Part shown: positions 1 through 5,403 of the stretch, piece after piece | Position numbering within the stretch: the stretch's first letter is position 1 | Layout of the letters: each line of letters starts with the position of its first letter | NCBI GenBank assembly: GCA_028698695.1 | Contig: JAQVWB010000139.1 | Span: forward strand, 1-5,403 | Length of the DNA: 5,403 bases | Direction of reading: 5' to 3' | Origin: Syntrophomonadaceae bacterium | Lineage (GTDB): Bacteria > Bacillota > Syntrophomonadia > Syntrophomonadales > Syntrophomonadaceae | Made by a program: the position numbers and the translations under genes | Notes under the pieces: model-generated | Told to the model about the DNA's origin: nothing | The model's database searches: none | Seen by the model: the letters and a program-made list of their open reading frames with translations, nothing else

Positions 1-1374
1 TAAGTTTTCTTCATTGGTTTGCCACTCAACTTGCTTATTGTTTAATGCAACTGTCAAGTCCATCAACTGATTAAAACTGCGGGTTATTCCGGTGAGATTG
101 ACAACCAGAGCGGCATCATGGCTGTTTTCCATACGGTATTTTTCAATTTCGTTGAGAGTTTTGTACATATCCTGCAAGTTCTTTTGCTGCTCAGCTATTT
201 GCGTCTGTAAATCTGAGCACTCGCACTCAGCAGTTGCAATGTCCAGCTGAATTTCATCCATTTGCTGTTGCAGCTGCAAAATCGATAAATCTATTGCCCG
301 TACTTTTTTAGCCGTTTCCGCTTCCGACCTACGTAAAACTCGCAATTCATGCAAGTTATCGCTGGCCTCCTGCCAGGATTGCACTGCCTTGTGCAGCTCT
401 TCCCCCTGCCCGGGCAAATCCTGCCTGACTTTAGTCAGACTGGTCATATCATCTTTTTGTAATTGCCTGACATGGCCAAGATTAGTATAGGCAACATCTA
501 AAGTTGATGCCTGACGGGCTCTTTGCAGGCGCAGCTGATGCGGTTGAAATGCTGCCTGCCGCTGTAGATAATCCTGCCATTGCCGGTCAATCGTTTTAAT
601 CTCAGTTTCCAGTTCATTCAGCTTTTCCAGCCAGGCCAATGCTTGCCGCATAGAGGCAAGTTGTTGTTGCTGCTCTTTTTCACGCGTGATTTTAAGTTGT
701 AATTCTTCCCGCAGCTGTTCTTCTTCAAAGTCACTTAACAGCTTCATGGCAGCTGTTTCGGCCTGAAGACCTTCCAGACAGTTTTTTTCTTCCCTATGTC
801 TTTCATGCACTTTCCTGGAGATTTCACTGTATATTTCCGTACCGGTTATCGACTCCAAAATGGGTGCCCGTTCATCGGGTGAAGCCTGCAGAAAAGCCGC
901 AAATGCCCCCTGGGCCAACAGCATTGCCCTCGTAAACTGATTAAAATTCATGCCGGTAATTTCTTCTACCCGTGCAGCTACATCCCTGATTTTATTCTCC
1001 AACACCTGACCACTGCCGGCATCAACTATCTCATGTTTATGAGATTGCAGATTACCATCCGGCTTTTTTCTGGCCCGTTGCTGACTCCAGTGACAACGGT
1101 ACTGACCTTCCCGGGTTTCAAAGGTTATCTCCGCATAGCAACTGCCGGTATGACGGGACATAATCTCATTACTACTGCTGTTCACACTTGGCAAACGCGG
1201 AGTACGCCCGTACAGAGCCAGACAGACAGCATCCAGAATGGTGGTTTTACCGGCACCGGTGGGCCCGGTAATGGCAAATATACCATCAGACAGATAAGCC
1301 GGGTCAGAAAAATCTATACTCCACTCCCCGGTAAGGGAATTCAGGTTTTGAAAGCGTATCTGATGAATCCTCAT
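1..1374 (-). CDS. sbcC: SbcC, ATPase subunit of the SbcCD exonuclease (partial, N-terminal 458 residues)
   Basis: SbcC is the Rad50-like SMC-family ATPase that partners SbcD to process hairpins and protein-blocked double-strand DNA ends in the cytoplasm. My translation starts MRIHQIRFQNLNSL, the usual SbcC opening. A Walker A motif GPTGAGKT lies at about residues 37-44, followed by ILDAVCLALYGRTP. The Q-loop region FTRAMLLAQGAFAAFLQ is at about 147-163 (Gln155), then SPDERAPILESITGTEIY, all typical of the family. From about residue 185 the protein becomes a long Glu/Gln/Leu-rich coiled coil that runs off the left edge. The family is usually about 1000-1200 residues, so the zinc hook, the second coiled-coil arm, the ABC signature and Walker B are outside the window. 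The ATG start is supported by an AGGAG ribosome-binding site 9 bases upstream that overlaps the sbcD stop. The frame is open to base 1, so this is an edge truncation and not a broken gene. Confidence 0.96.
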   Translation of the reverse strand, partial: MRIHQIRFQNLNSLTGEWSIDFSDPAYLSDGIFAITGPTGAGKTTILDAVCLALYGRTPRLPSVNSSSNEIMSRHTGSCYAEITFETREGQYRCHWSQQRARKKPDGNLQSHKHEIVDAGSGQVLENKIRDVAARVEEITGMNFNQFTRAMLLAQGAFAAFLQASPDERAPILESITGTEIYSEISRKVHERHREEKNCLEGLQAETAAMKLLSDFEEEQLREELQLKITREKEQQQQLASMRQALAWLEKLNELETEIKTIDRQWQDYLQRQAAFQPHQLRLQRARQASTLDVAYTNLGHVRQLQKDDMTSLTKVRQDLPGQGEELHKAVQSWQEASDNLHELRVLRRSEAETAKKVRAIDLSILQLQQQMDEIQLDIATAECECSDLQTQIAEQQKNLQDMYKTLNEIEKYRMENSHDAALVVNLTGITRSFNQLMDLTVALNNKQVEWQTNEENL

Positions 1375-1383
1375 CCTGATCCT

Positions 1384-1388
1384 CTCCT
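1384..1388 (-). promoter_or_regulatory. sbcC ribosome-binding site overlapping the sbcD stop codon
   Basis: The bases read AGGAG on the minus strand, 9 bases before the sbcC ATG. The first two bases, AG, belong to the TAG stop codon of sbcD. Ribosomes terminating on sbcD therefore sit on the sbcC initiation region, which fits translational coupling of the two subunits (inference from position). Confidence 0.75.
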
Positions 1389-2616
1389 ATTCTGCCCTCA
1401 AATCTTCTGTATTTAATAAATCAACCACTTCGTTATATAAATCTAGCAAATCCTCACGCTGTTCGGCTTCTACCTCGTATGCTTGCAAGCATAATTCAAA
1501 AACCTCGGCAACATCCAGTTCACTGAGCACTTCTCCCTCGCCCGCAAGGCTCTTTTCCTGTTCCCACAAGCGATTATTTTTTACGCGCAGGATTTCCAGG
1601 CCGGTATCTGCCACCAATTCATCCAGTTTTTCGCGCAAATCACTTATTATTTCCCCACCTTGATAAATGATTTCCAGCCATATGCTTCGGGCTTCGGACT
1701 TTAGCATAACGATTTGCTGCTCAATCTGCTCCCAATCACCGCGAACACTTCGCAAGGCCTGGAAAAGAGGAACCGCAACCGGACTAATATCCATACAGTC
1801 CTCATTAAAGTTTATCGTAATTACCTGCTTGTCCCGGGCAGCTTCACCGAAACTCATAGGCAGGGGCGTCCCTGAATAACGAATTCTTTCCTGCCCCGCA
1901 ACCAGCTGGGCAGTATGTAAATGCCCCAGGGCTACATAATCAAATTCCGCCGGAAAAATATCTGCTCCCACATGAGCCAGCGTACCCACATATAAATCCC
2001 TGACTCCGTCACCCTCTACCGTGCTTCCTCCGGCAGCAAACAAATGCCCCATGGCTACAACCGGAACCGGCTTTTCCAACCTGTTCAGCATCTCCTGAGC
2101 CTGCTCTGCCGCCAGGGCATAATACCCGCGAATTCCCTCAATCAGCTTACGCTCCTTATCCTCCGGGGTTTCCCCCGCTTCCACGCTGCGGATATCCCGA
2201 TCACGCAGATAAGGAACCGCACAAACGATTAATTCTGCTCTCCCGTGGGAATCCTTCAACAGCAAAACTTCCTCTTCCGGGCTTTCTCCAATACTACCTA
2301 CTGTGTAAACCTGCAAATGGCGCAGCAATTCACGGGGGGCATTCAGAAAGGAAGGGGAATCATGATTGCCGGCTGTTATTACCACATGACGACAGGATGA
2401 CTCTGCTGCCCGGCACAGAAACTGGTAATACAACTCCTGGGCCCGGTTGCTGGGAGTAGCAGTATCAAAAATATCACCGGCTACCAACAGTACATCAATA
2501 TGCTCCTGCTCCAGCAATTTAGCCAGCCAATCCAAAAAGGCGGCAAATTCTTCATATCGCTTGCGTCCATACAGGGAACGACCCAGATGCCAGTCTGAGG
2601 TATGTAAAATTTTCAT
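1387..2616 (-). CDS. sbcD: SbcD, Mre11-like nuclease subunit of SbcCD
   Basis: This is the metal-dependent (Mn-type) phosphoesterase subunit of SbcCD, acting as 3'->5' exonuclease and hairpin endonuclease with SbcC. The 409-residue protein starts MKILHTSDWHLGRSLYG. The metal-binding motifs of the calcineurin-like phosphoesterase fold are all visible: DWH (Asp8, His10), GDIFD (Asp48), GNHD (Asn84, His85), MGHLF (His191) and ALGHLH (His232, His234). The catalytic domain spans roughly residues 1-260, and the rest matches the position of the SbcD C-terminal (capping/SbcC-binding) domain. Length is normal for the family. The frame stays open upstream to a TTG at 2667, but the ATG at 2616 is chosen because the conserved family N-terminus begins there and AGGAGGG lies 9 bases before it. 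sbcC follows after 12 bases, so the two genes form an operon. No catalytic residue is missing. Confidence 0.97.
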   Translation of the reverse strand: MKILHTSDWHLGRSLYGRKRYEEFAAFLDWLAKLLEQEHIDVLLVAGDIFDTATPSNRAQELYYQFLCRAAESSCRHVVITAGNHDSPSFLNAPRELLRHLQVYTVGSIGESPEEEVLLLKDSHGRAELIVCAVPYLRDRDIRSVEAGETPEDKERKLIEGIRGYYALAAEQAQEMLNRLEKPVPVVAMGHLFAAGGSTVEGDGVRDLYVGTLAHVGADIFPAEFDYVALGHLHTAQLVAGQERIRYSGTPLPMSFGEAARDKQVITINFNEDCMDISPVAVPLFQALRSVRGDWEQIEQQIVMLKSEARSIWLEIIYQGGEIISDLREKLDELVADTGLEILRVKNNRLWEQEKSLAGEGEVLSELDVAEVFELCLQAYEVEAEQREDLLDLYNEVVDLLNTEDLRAE

Positions 2617-2625
2617 AACCACTTT

Positions 2626-2632
2626 CCCTCCT
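2626..2632 (-). promoter_or_regulatory. sbcD ribosome-binding site
   Basis: AGGAGGG on the minus strand is a near-perfect Shine-Dalgarno sequence 9 bases upstream of the ATG at 2616. It decides the sbcD start in favour of this ATG over the longer in-frame TTG start at 2667 and over a GTG only two codons upstream that is too close to the site. Confidence 0.8.
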
Positions 2633-2674
2633 AAAACAACCTGAGATAAATTAGTCCGGGAAATCAAAGGACCA

Positions 2675-2761
2675 TCAGCGTGATACCCCGTTTTTGATGA
2701 GCGCCAGCCTTATCATGAAATAATCAATGTCTTCCGGCAGGGCTTCCTTTATGGGTGTTAA
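2675..2761 (-). pseudogene. Remnant of a RecQ C-terminal helix-turn-helix (HTH_40-like) domain
   Basis: Immediately at the recQ stop, but in another frame, 28 codons are open up to a TGA. They begin LTPIKEALPEDID, continue YFMIRLALIKNG, and end VSR. From memory, this resembles the last segment of the HTH_40 domain found after HRDC in longer RecQ proteins and in YpbB-like partners, where the family pattern is close to 'kpIKEALPeeisygeIRLvLa'. The preceding helix-turn-helix part (about 60 residues) is absent, and the frame is blocked upstream by tandem TGA codons (from TGATGATGA at the recQ end). There is no start codon with a ribosome-binding site; the internal ATG at 2716 has none. It is therefore read as a relic left by an internal deletion plus frameshift at the 3' end of an ancestral longer recQ. 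The alternative is a chance open stretch, or that a one-base change at the TT of the junction would fuse it to RecQ. Confidence 0.55.
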
Positions 2762-4530
2762 TCATCATCAGTTATATATTGACGTATCACTTCAATAAAT
2801 TGCTGTCCATATTTTTTCAGCTTAATCTCTCCAACGCCGGTAATCTGTAATAGAGCTTCCTGATCCCGCGGCAGGTAAGACGCCATTTCCCGCAGCGTAT
2901 TGTCAGCAAAAATTACATAAGGAGGCACTTGCTCCTGTTGAGCTATAGTGTAGCGCAGAGTCCGTAATGCCTCAAACACATCATTATCAGTATCGGTAGT
3001 CGGAGCCGGCGTTATCCTGATCATCAGCTTCTCTTTTCCGCGTAAGATGGGAGTCGCTGCCGGTGTCAACATAACTACCGGATATTTTCCTGCGCTGCTG
3101 CTCAGATATCCTTCCGCTACCAGTAAATTAATGAATTCTACTATCTGCTGAGATTTCCAATTGCTCATAATACCATAAGTGGATAGTCGGTCAAAACCCA
3201 GTTGCAGGACCCGCTTTTGTCTGGAACCACCTAATACTGCAGCCACCAGTGAAATGCCGTATTGTTGTCGCATGCGGTAAACACAGGACAAGACCTTCTG
3301 CGCTTCCACCGTCATATCGCGCAATTCGTACTCAACACAATTTGAACAGGTGGCACAGTTATCAGTTATCGGAGTTTCACCAAAATAGTCGAGAATATAC
3401 GCTCGCAAACAGGTTGAAGTATGGCAATAATCAATCATGCACTGCAGTTTGGCATATTCCATCTCCTGGCGCACCGGTGACAGAACACTTTGCTCAATCA
3501 AATATTTCTGTACCTGGATATCGGCAGGTTGATAAAGCAAAATACAATCAGCCGGCTCCCCATCGCGCCCTGCCCGGCCAGCCTCCTGATAATATGCTTC
3601 CAAATGGCGGGGCATATTGTGATGAATAACAAAACGGGCGTTGGATTTATCTATCCCCAGGCCAAAAGCATTAGTAGCCACAATAGCCTGAACCCGGTCA
3701 TAGATGAAATCTTCCTGCGCAGTGTTTCGATCAATGTTGCTCAATCCGGCATGATATTTACTCACCGATAAACCTTGAGCGCTTAATTCCTGATGCAGGC
3801 TGTCTACTTCCTTGCGGGTAGCCGCATAAATAATGCCCGCCTGTCCCGGGTGGGTCTGCAGATATTGCTTGATAAAGCGGCTGCGGTCCCCGGTCTTTTC
3901 CACCGAAAAAAGCAAATTGGGACGGTCAAAACTATTTATATATACCTGGGGTCGCTGTAACCCCAGACCATTAATAATATCTTCGCGCACACGAATAGTA
4001 GCTGTAGCAGTAAATGCCGCCAATAATGGCCGTTGCTGCAGGGAGGATACCCATGAACCGATACCCAAAAAGCTGGGACGAAAATCATGACCCCATTGTG
4101 ATACACAATGAGCCTCATCTATAGCAACGAAAGACAGCGGCAGTTCACGCATCATATTATCAAACTGCTCAGATTGCAATCGTTCCGGGGCTACATAAAG
4201 CAGGCGATACTTCTCCCGGGAAGCTTGAAAAAGTCGTTCCCTTACTTGTGCAGCAGTTAGTGAGCTATTTATGTAAGATGCTGAAATACCTTGCATGTCA
4301 AGCGACTCAACCTGATCCTTCATCAAGGCAATAAGCGGTGATATTACCAGCGTAACCCCAGGCAACATTAAGGCTGGCAGTTGATAACACAATGATTTCC
4401 CGCCACCGGTAGGCAAAATTGCCACCGTATCGCGTTTACTCAGAATACTGTCAACTACCTCCTGCTGCCCGGGTTTAAACTCCGTAAAACCGAAATACTT
4501 TTTCATTATCTGGTTAACAGCCATTTGCAT
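2758..4530 (-). CDS. recQ: RecQ-family ATP-dependent DNA helicase
   Basis: This 590-residue superfamily 2 helicase unwinds DNA 3'->5' in recombination and fork repair. Motif 0 is at YFGFTEFKPGQQEVV (about 12-26), Walker A at TGGGKS (41-46, Lys45), motif Ia at SPLIALMKDQ (64-73) and Walker B DEAH (138-141). The RecQ-specific aromatic-rich loop SQWGHDFRP is at 144-152 and motif III FTATAT at 173-178. Motif V is ATNAFGLGID (285-294) and motif VI QEAGRAGRDG (315-324). Four zinc-binding cysteines follow at 374, 392, 395 and 398, then an RQC winged helix (about 405-500) and an HRDC domain (about 512-585) with LLQITGVGEIKLKKYG. All key residues are present, so it should be active. The ATG at 4530 has AGGGG 7 bases upstream; ATGs at 4524 and 4506 are less well placed. 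The protein ends ITDDD just after HRDC, and a relic of a further C-terminal domain follows in a shifted frame. The N-terminal and helicase region is intact. Confidence 0.97.
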   Translation of the reverse strand: MQMAVNQIMKKYFGFTEFKPGQQEVVDSILSKRDTVAILPTGGGKSLCYQLPALMLPGVTLVISPLIALMKDQVESLDMQGISASYINSSLTAAQVRERLFQASREKYRLLYVAPERLQSEQFDNMMRELPLSFVAIDEAHCVSQWGHDFRPSFLGIGSWVSSLQQRPLLAAFTATATIRVREDIINGLGLQRPQVYINSFDRPNLLFSVEKTGDRSRFIKQYLQTHPGQAGIIYAATRKEVDSLHQELSAQGLSVSKYHAGLSNIDRNTAQEDFIYDRVQAIVATNAFGLGIDKSNARFVIHHNMPRHLEAYYQEAGRAGRDGEPADCILLYQPADIQVQKYLIEQSVLSPVRQEMEYAKLQCMIDYCHTSTCLRAYILDYFGETPITDNCATCSNCVEYELRDMTVEAQKVLSCVYRMRQQYGISLVAAVLGGSRQKRVLQLGFDRLSTYGIMSNWKSQQIVEFINLLVAEGYLSSSAGKYPVVMLTPAATPILRGKEKLMIRITPAPTTDTDNDVFEALRTLRYTIAQQEQVPPYVIFADNTLREMASYLPRDQEALLQITGVGEIKLKKYGQQFIEVIRQYITDDD

Positions 4531-4537
4531 TTTCCGT

Positions 4538-4542
4538 CCCCT
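4538..4542 (-). promoter_or_regulatory. recQ ribosome-binding site
   Basis: AGGGG on the minus strand sits 7 bases before the ATG at 4530. The spacing favours this ATG over the second in-frame ATG at 4524 (13 bases away) and over the one at 4506. The match to the anti-Shine-Dalgarno sequence is weaker than for sbcD, which may mean lower translation of recQ (inference). Confidence 0.6.
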
Positions 4543-4575
4543 TGCATACCCGTCCCTATTATGAGATCAAAAATG

Positions 4576-5403
4576 TCATTCCTGACCCCGGCTACCGGTC
4601 TTTGTTTCAAGGTATACCACCGCAGTTTCCAGGCGGTGATTCCTTATTTCAGTAACCTTTATATTCATGCCGTATTCCTCTAATTCGGGTGTACTGCCGT
4701 CATCGGGTACGGTGCCTAACAGGCCAAAAATTAATCCGCCAAAAGTATCATATTCATCCTCCGGCAATGCGATTCCCAGGTGTACTGAAACCAAATCCAA
4801 AGGGGCAGTCCCTTGTATTTTCCAAGTATGCGAATCAATTCGTTCAATCAGCGGGGAATCCTCGGGAATTGAATCATCATCGTCCAGCTCACCCACGATC
4901 TCTTCCAGCAAGTCATTCATCGTAATTATACCGTTCATGCCGCCATATTCATCCAGTACAATGGCAAAATGATTACGACTATTCTTCATATTGCGAAACA
5001 ATACATCTGCTCTGACTGTTTCCGGTACAAACCAGGCGGGTTTTACGGCAGTTTCCAAAACTTTTTCCCGGTTCCGGTCTTTGATGCGAAAATACTCCTT
5101 GGCTTTTAAAACTCCAATAATATTATCAGTACTGCCATCACATACCGGATAAATTGAATGTTTGCTTTCCGTAATGGTTGACTCCCATTGTTCATCAGTT
5201 TCATCCATCCACAGGACTGATACTTCAGTTCTATGCGTCATAATATCTTCAGCATCTTTATCGTTAAACTCAAATATGTTCTGGATCATGTCCTTTTCAT
5301 TATGACTGATAGCACCTTTTTCACTGCCGGCATCAACCATCCTACGAATTTCTTCTTCGGTAATTACTTCATCATCTGCATAGGGGTCAATTCCTAAACG
5401 ATG
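4576..5403 (-). CDS. HlyC/CorC (CNNM-type) family CBS-domain membrane protein, C-terminal part
   Basis: This is the cytoplasmic C-terminal part (275 residues, cut by the right edge) of the 'hemolysin-like' transporter family, whose members carry an N-terminal DUF21 membrane domain and are linked to Mg2+/Co2+ efflux or resistance. The frame is open to the edge, so the ATG at 5340 is internal: upstream codons read RLGIDPYADDEVITEEEIRR, the usual family linker just after the membrane domain. Then come VDAGSEKGAI and FEFNDKDAEDIMTHRTEV, leading into CBS domain 1 (fragment residues about 54-115). CBS domain 2 (about 118-175) contains HFAIVLDEYGGMNGIITMNDLLEEIVGE. A CorC_HlyC domain closes the protein (about 190-270), with DEYDTFGGLIFGLLGTVPDDG. 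The 'hemolysin' name is historical and cytolytic activity is not implied. The stop is 45 bases before recQ on the same strand, so co-transcription is possible. The exact ion cannot be told from this part. Confidence 0.93.
   Translation of the reverse strand, partial: HRLGIDPYADDEVITEEEIRRMVDAGSEKGAISHNEKDMIQNIFEFNDKDAEDIMTHRTEVSVLWMDETDEQWESTITESKHSIYPVCDGSTDNIIGVLKAKEYFRIKDRNREKVLETAVKPAWFVPETVRADVLFRNMKNSRNHFAIVLDEYGGMNGIITMNDLLEEIVGELDDDDSIPEDSPLIERIDSHTWKIQGTAPLDLVSVHLGIALPEDEYDTFGGLIFGLLGTVPDDGSTPELEEYGMNIKVTEIRNHRLETAVVYLETKTGSRGQE

Noticed and set aside
217..225. Cys-Glu-Cys (about residues 384-386) in the SbcC coiled coil as a possible zinc hook
   Set aside because: The SbcC/Rad50 hook is CxxC at the apex of the coiled coil, and the apex of a full-length SbcC would lie further along, beyond the window edge.
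1249..1270. GC-rich, palindrome-like run (ACCGGT, GGGCCC) as a repeat or regulatory site
   Set aside because: It encodes the SbcC Walker A motif, and its composition follows from Gly, Pro and Thr codons.
1033..1416. A 127-codon open frame on the plus strand opposite the sbcC start and sbcD end
   Set aside because: It lies antisense to the Walker A and N-terminal region of SbcC, its translation resembles no protein I recognise, and it has no good ribosome-binding site; it is a shadow of sbcC.
2651..2675. Possible terminator hairpin between recQ and sbcD (GTCC paired with GGAC on the minus strand)
   Set aside because: The stem is only about 4 base pairs with an 11-base loop and there is no following T run, so it does not support a terminator.
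2675..2716. A 13-codon small gene starting at the ATG at 2716 on the minus strand
   Set aside because: There is no Shine-Dalgarno sequence upstream, and the reading frame is better explained as the tail of the RecQ C-terminal domain relic.
2617..2757. A dedicated promoter for sbcDC in the recQ-sbcD gap
   Set aside because: TTGATT-like hexamers are present but none is followed at about 17 bases by a convincing -10 box, and part of the gap is explained by the recQ relic.
4557..4562. CATAAT as a -10 box for recQ in the gap after the CBS-domain gene
   Set aside because: The -10-like hexamer has no recognisable -35 hexamer at the right distance (a TGACAT lies only 9 bases upstream), so a promoter cannot be supported.

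Overview
This window carries four genes, all on the minus strand, packed as a transcriptionally co-directional block. In transcription order (right to left) they are: the C-terminal part of a CBS-domain membrane protein of the HlyC/CorC (CNNM-type) family, cut by the right edge; a RecQ-family DNA helicase; SbcD nuclease; and the N-terminal third to half of SbcC ATPase, cut by the left edge. No RNA genes, mobile elements, CRISPR arrays or convincing terminators were seen. There is no gene-free stretch over 300 bases; the longest gap is about 141 bases, between recQ and sbcD.

The organism is a bacterium with moderate base composition and strong purine-rich Shine-Dalgarno sites (AGGAGGG before sbcD, AGGAG before sbcC). 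The proteins would fit an anaerobic member of the Bacillota (Clostridia or Negativicutes type), but a deltaproteobacterial relative cannot be excluded from this sequence alone. This assignment is an inference from protein style, not a search result.

Functionally the core is a DNA repair/recombination module. RecQ unwinds duplex and branched DNA 3'->5', while SbcCD (bacterial Rad50/Mre11) cleaves hairpins and blocked double-strand ends. sbcD and sbcC are separated by only 12 bases, and the sbcC ribosome-binding site overlaps the sbcD stop codon, so the two subunits are very probably translated from one message. The HlyC/CorC-type gene lies 45 bases upstream of recQ and may share its transcript, with no obvious mechanistic link to repair.

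The most notable observation is in the recQ-sbcD gap. Directly after the recQ stop codon, in a shifted frame, about 28 codons encode a peptide (containing IKEALPEDIDYFMIRLAL) that looks like the extreme C-terminal end of the helix-turn-helix domain (HTH_40 type) that many longer RecQ proteins carry after HRDC. This suggests that this RecQ lost its C-terminal domain by internal deletion plus frameshift and that the gap is a gene relic. No clearly new biological system was found; the remainder is ordinary housekeeping DNA repair.
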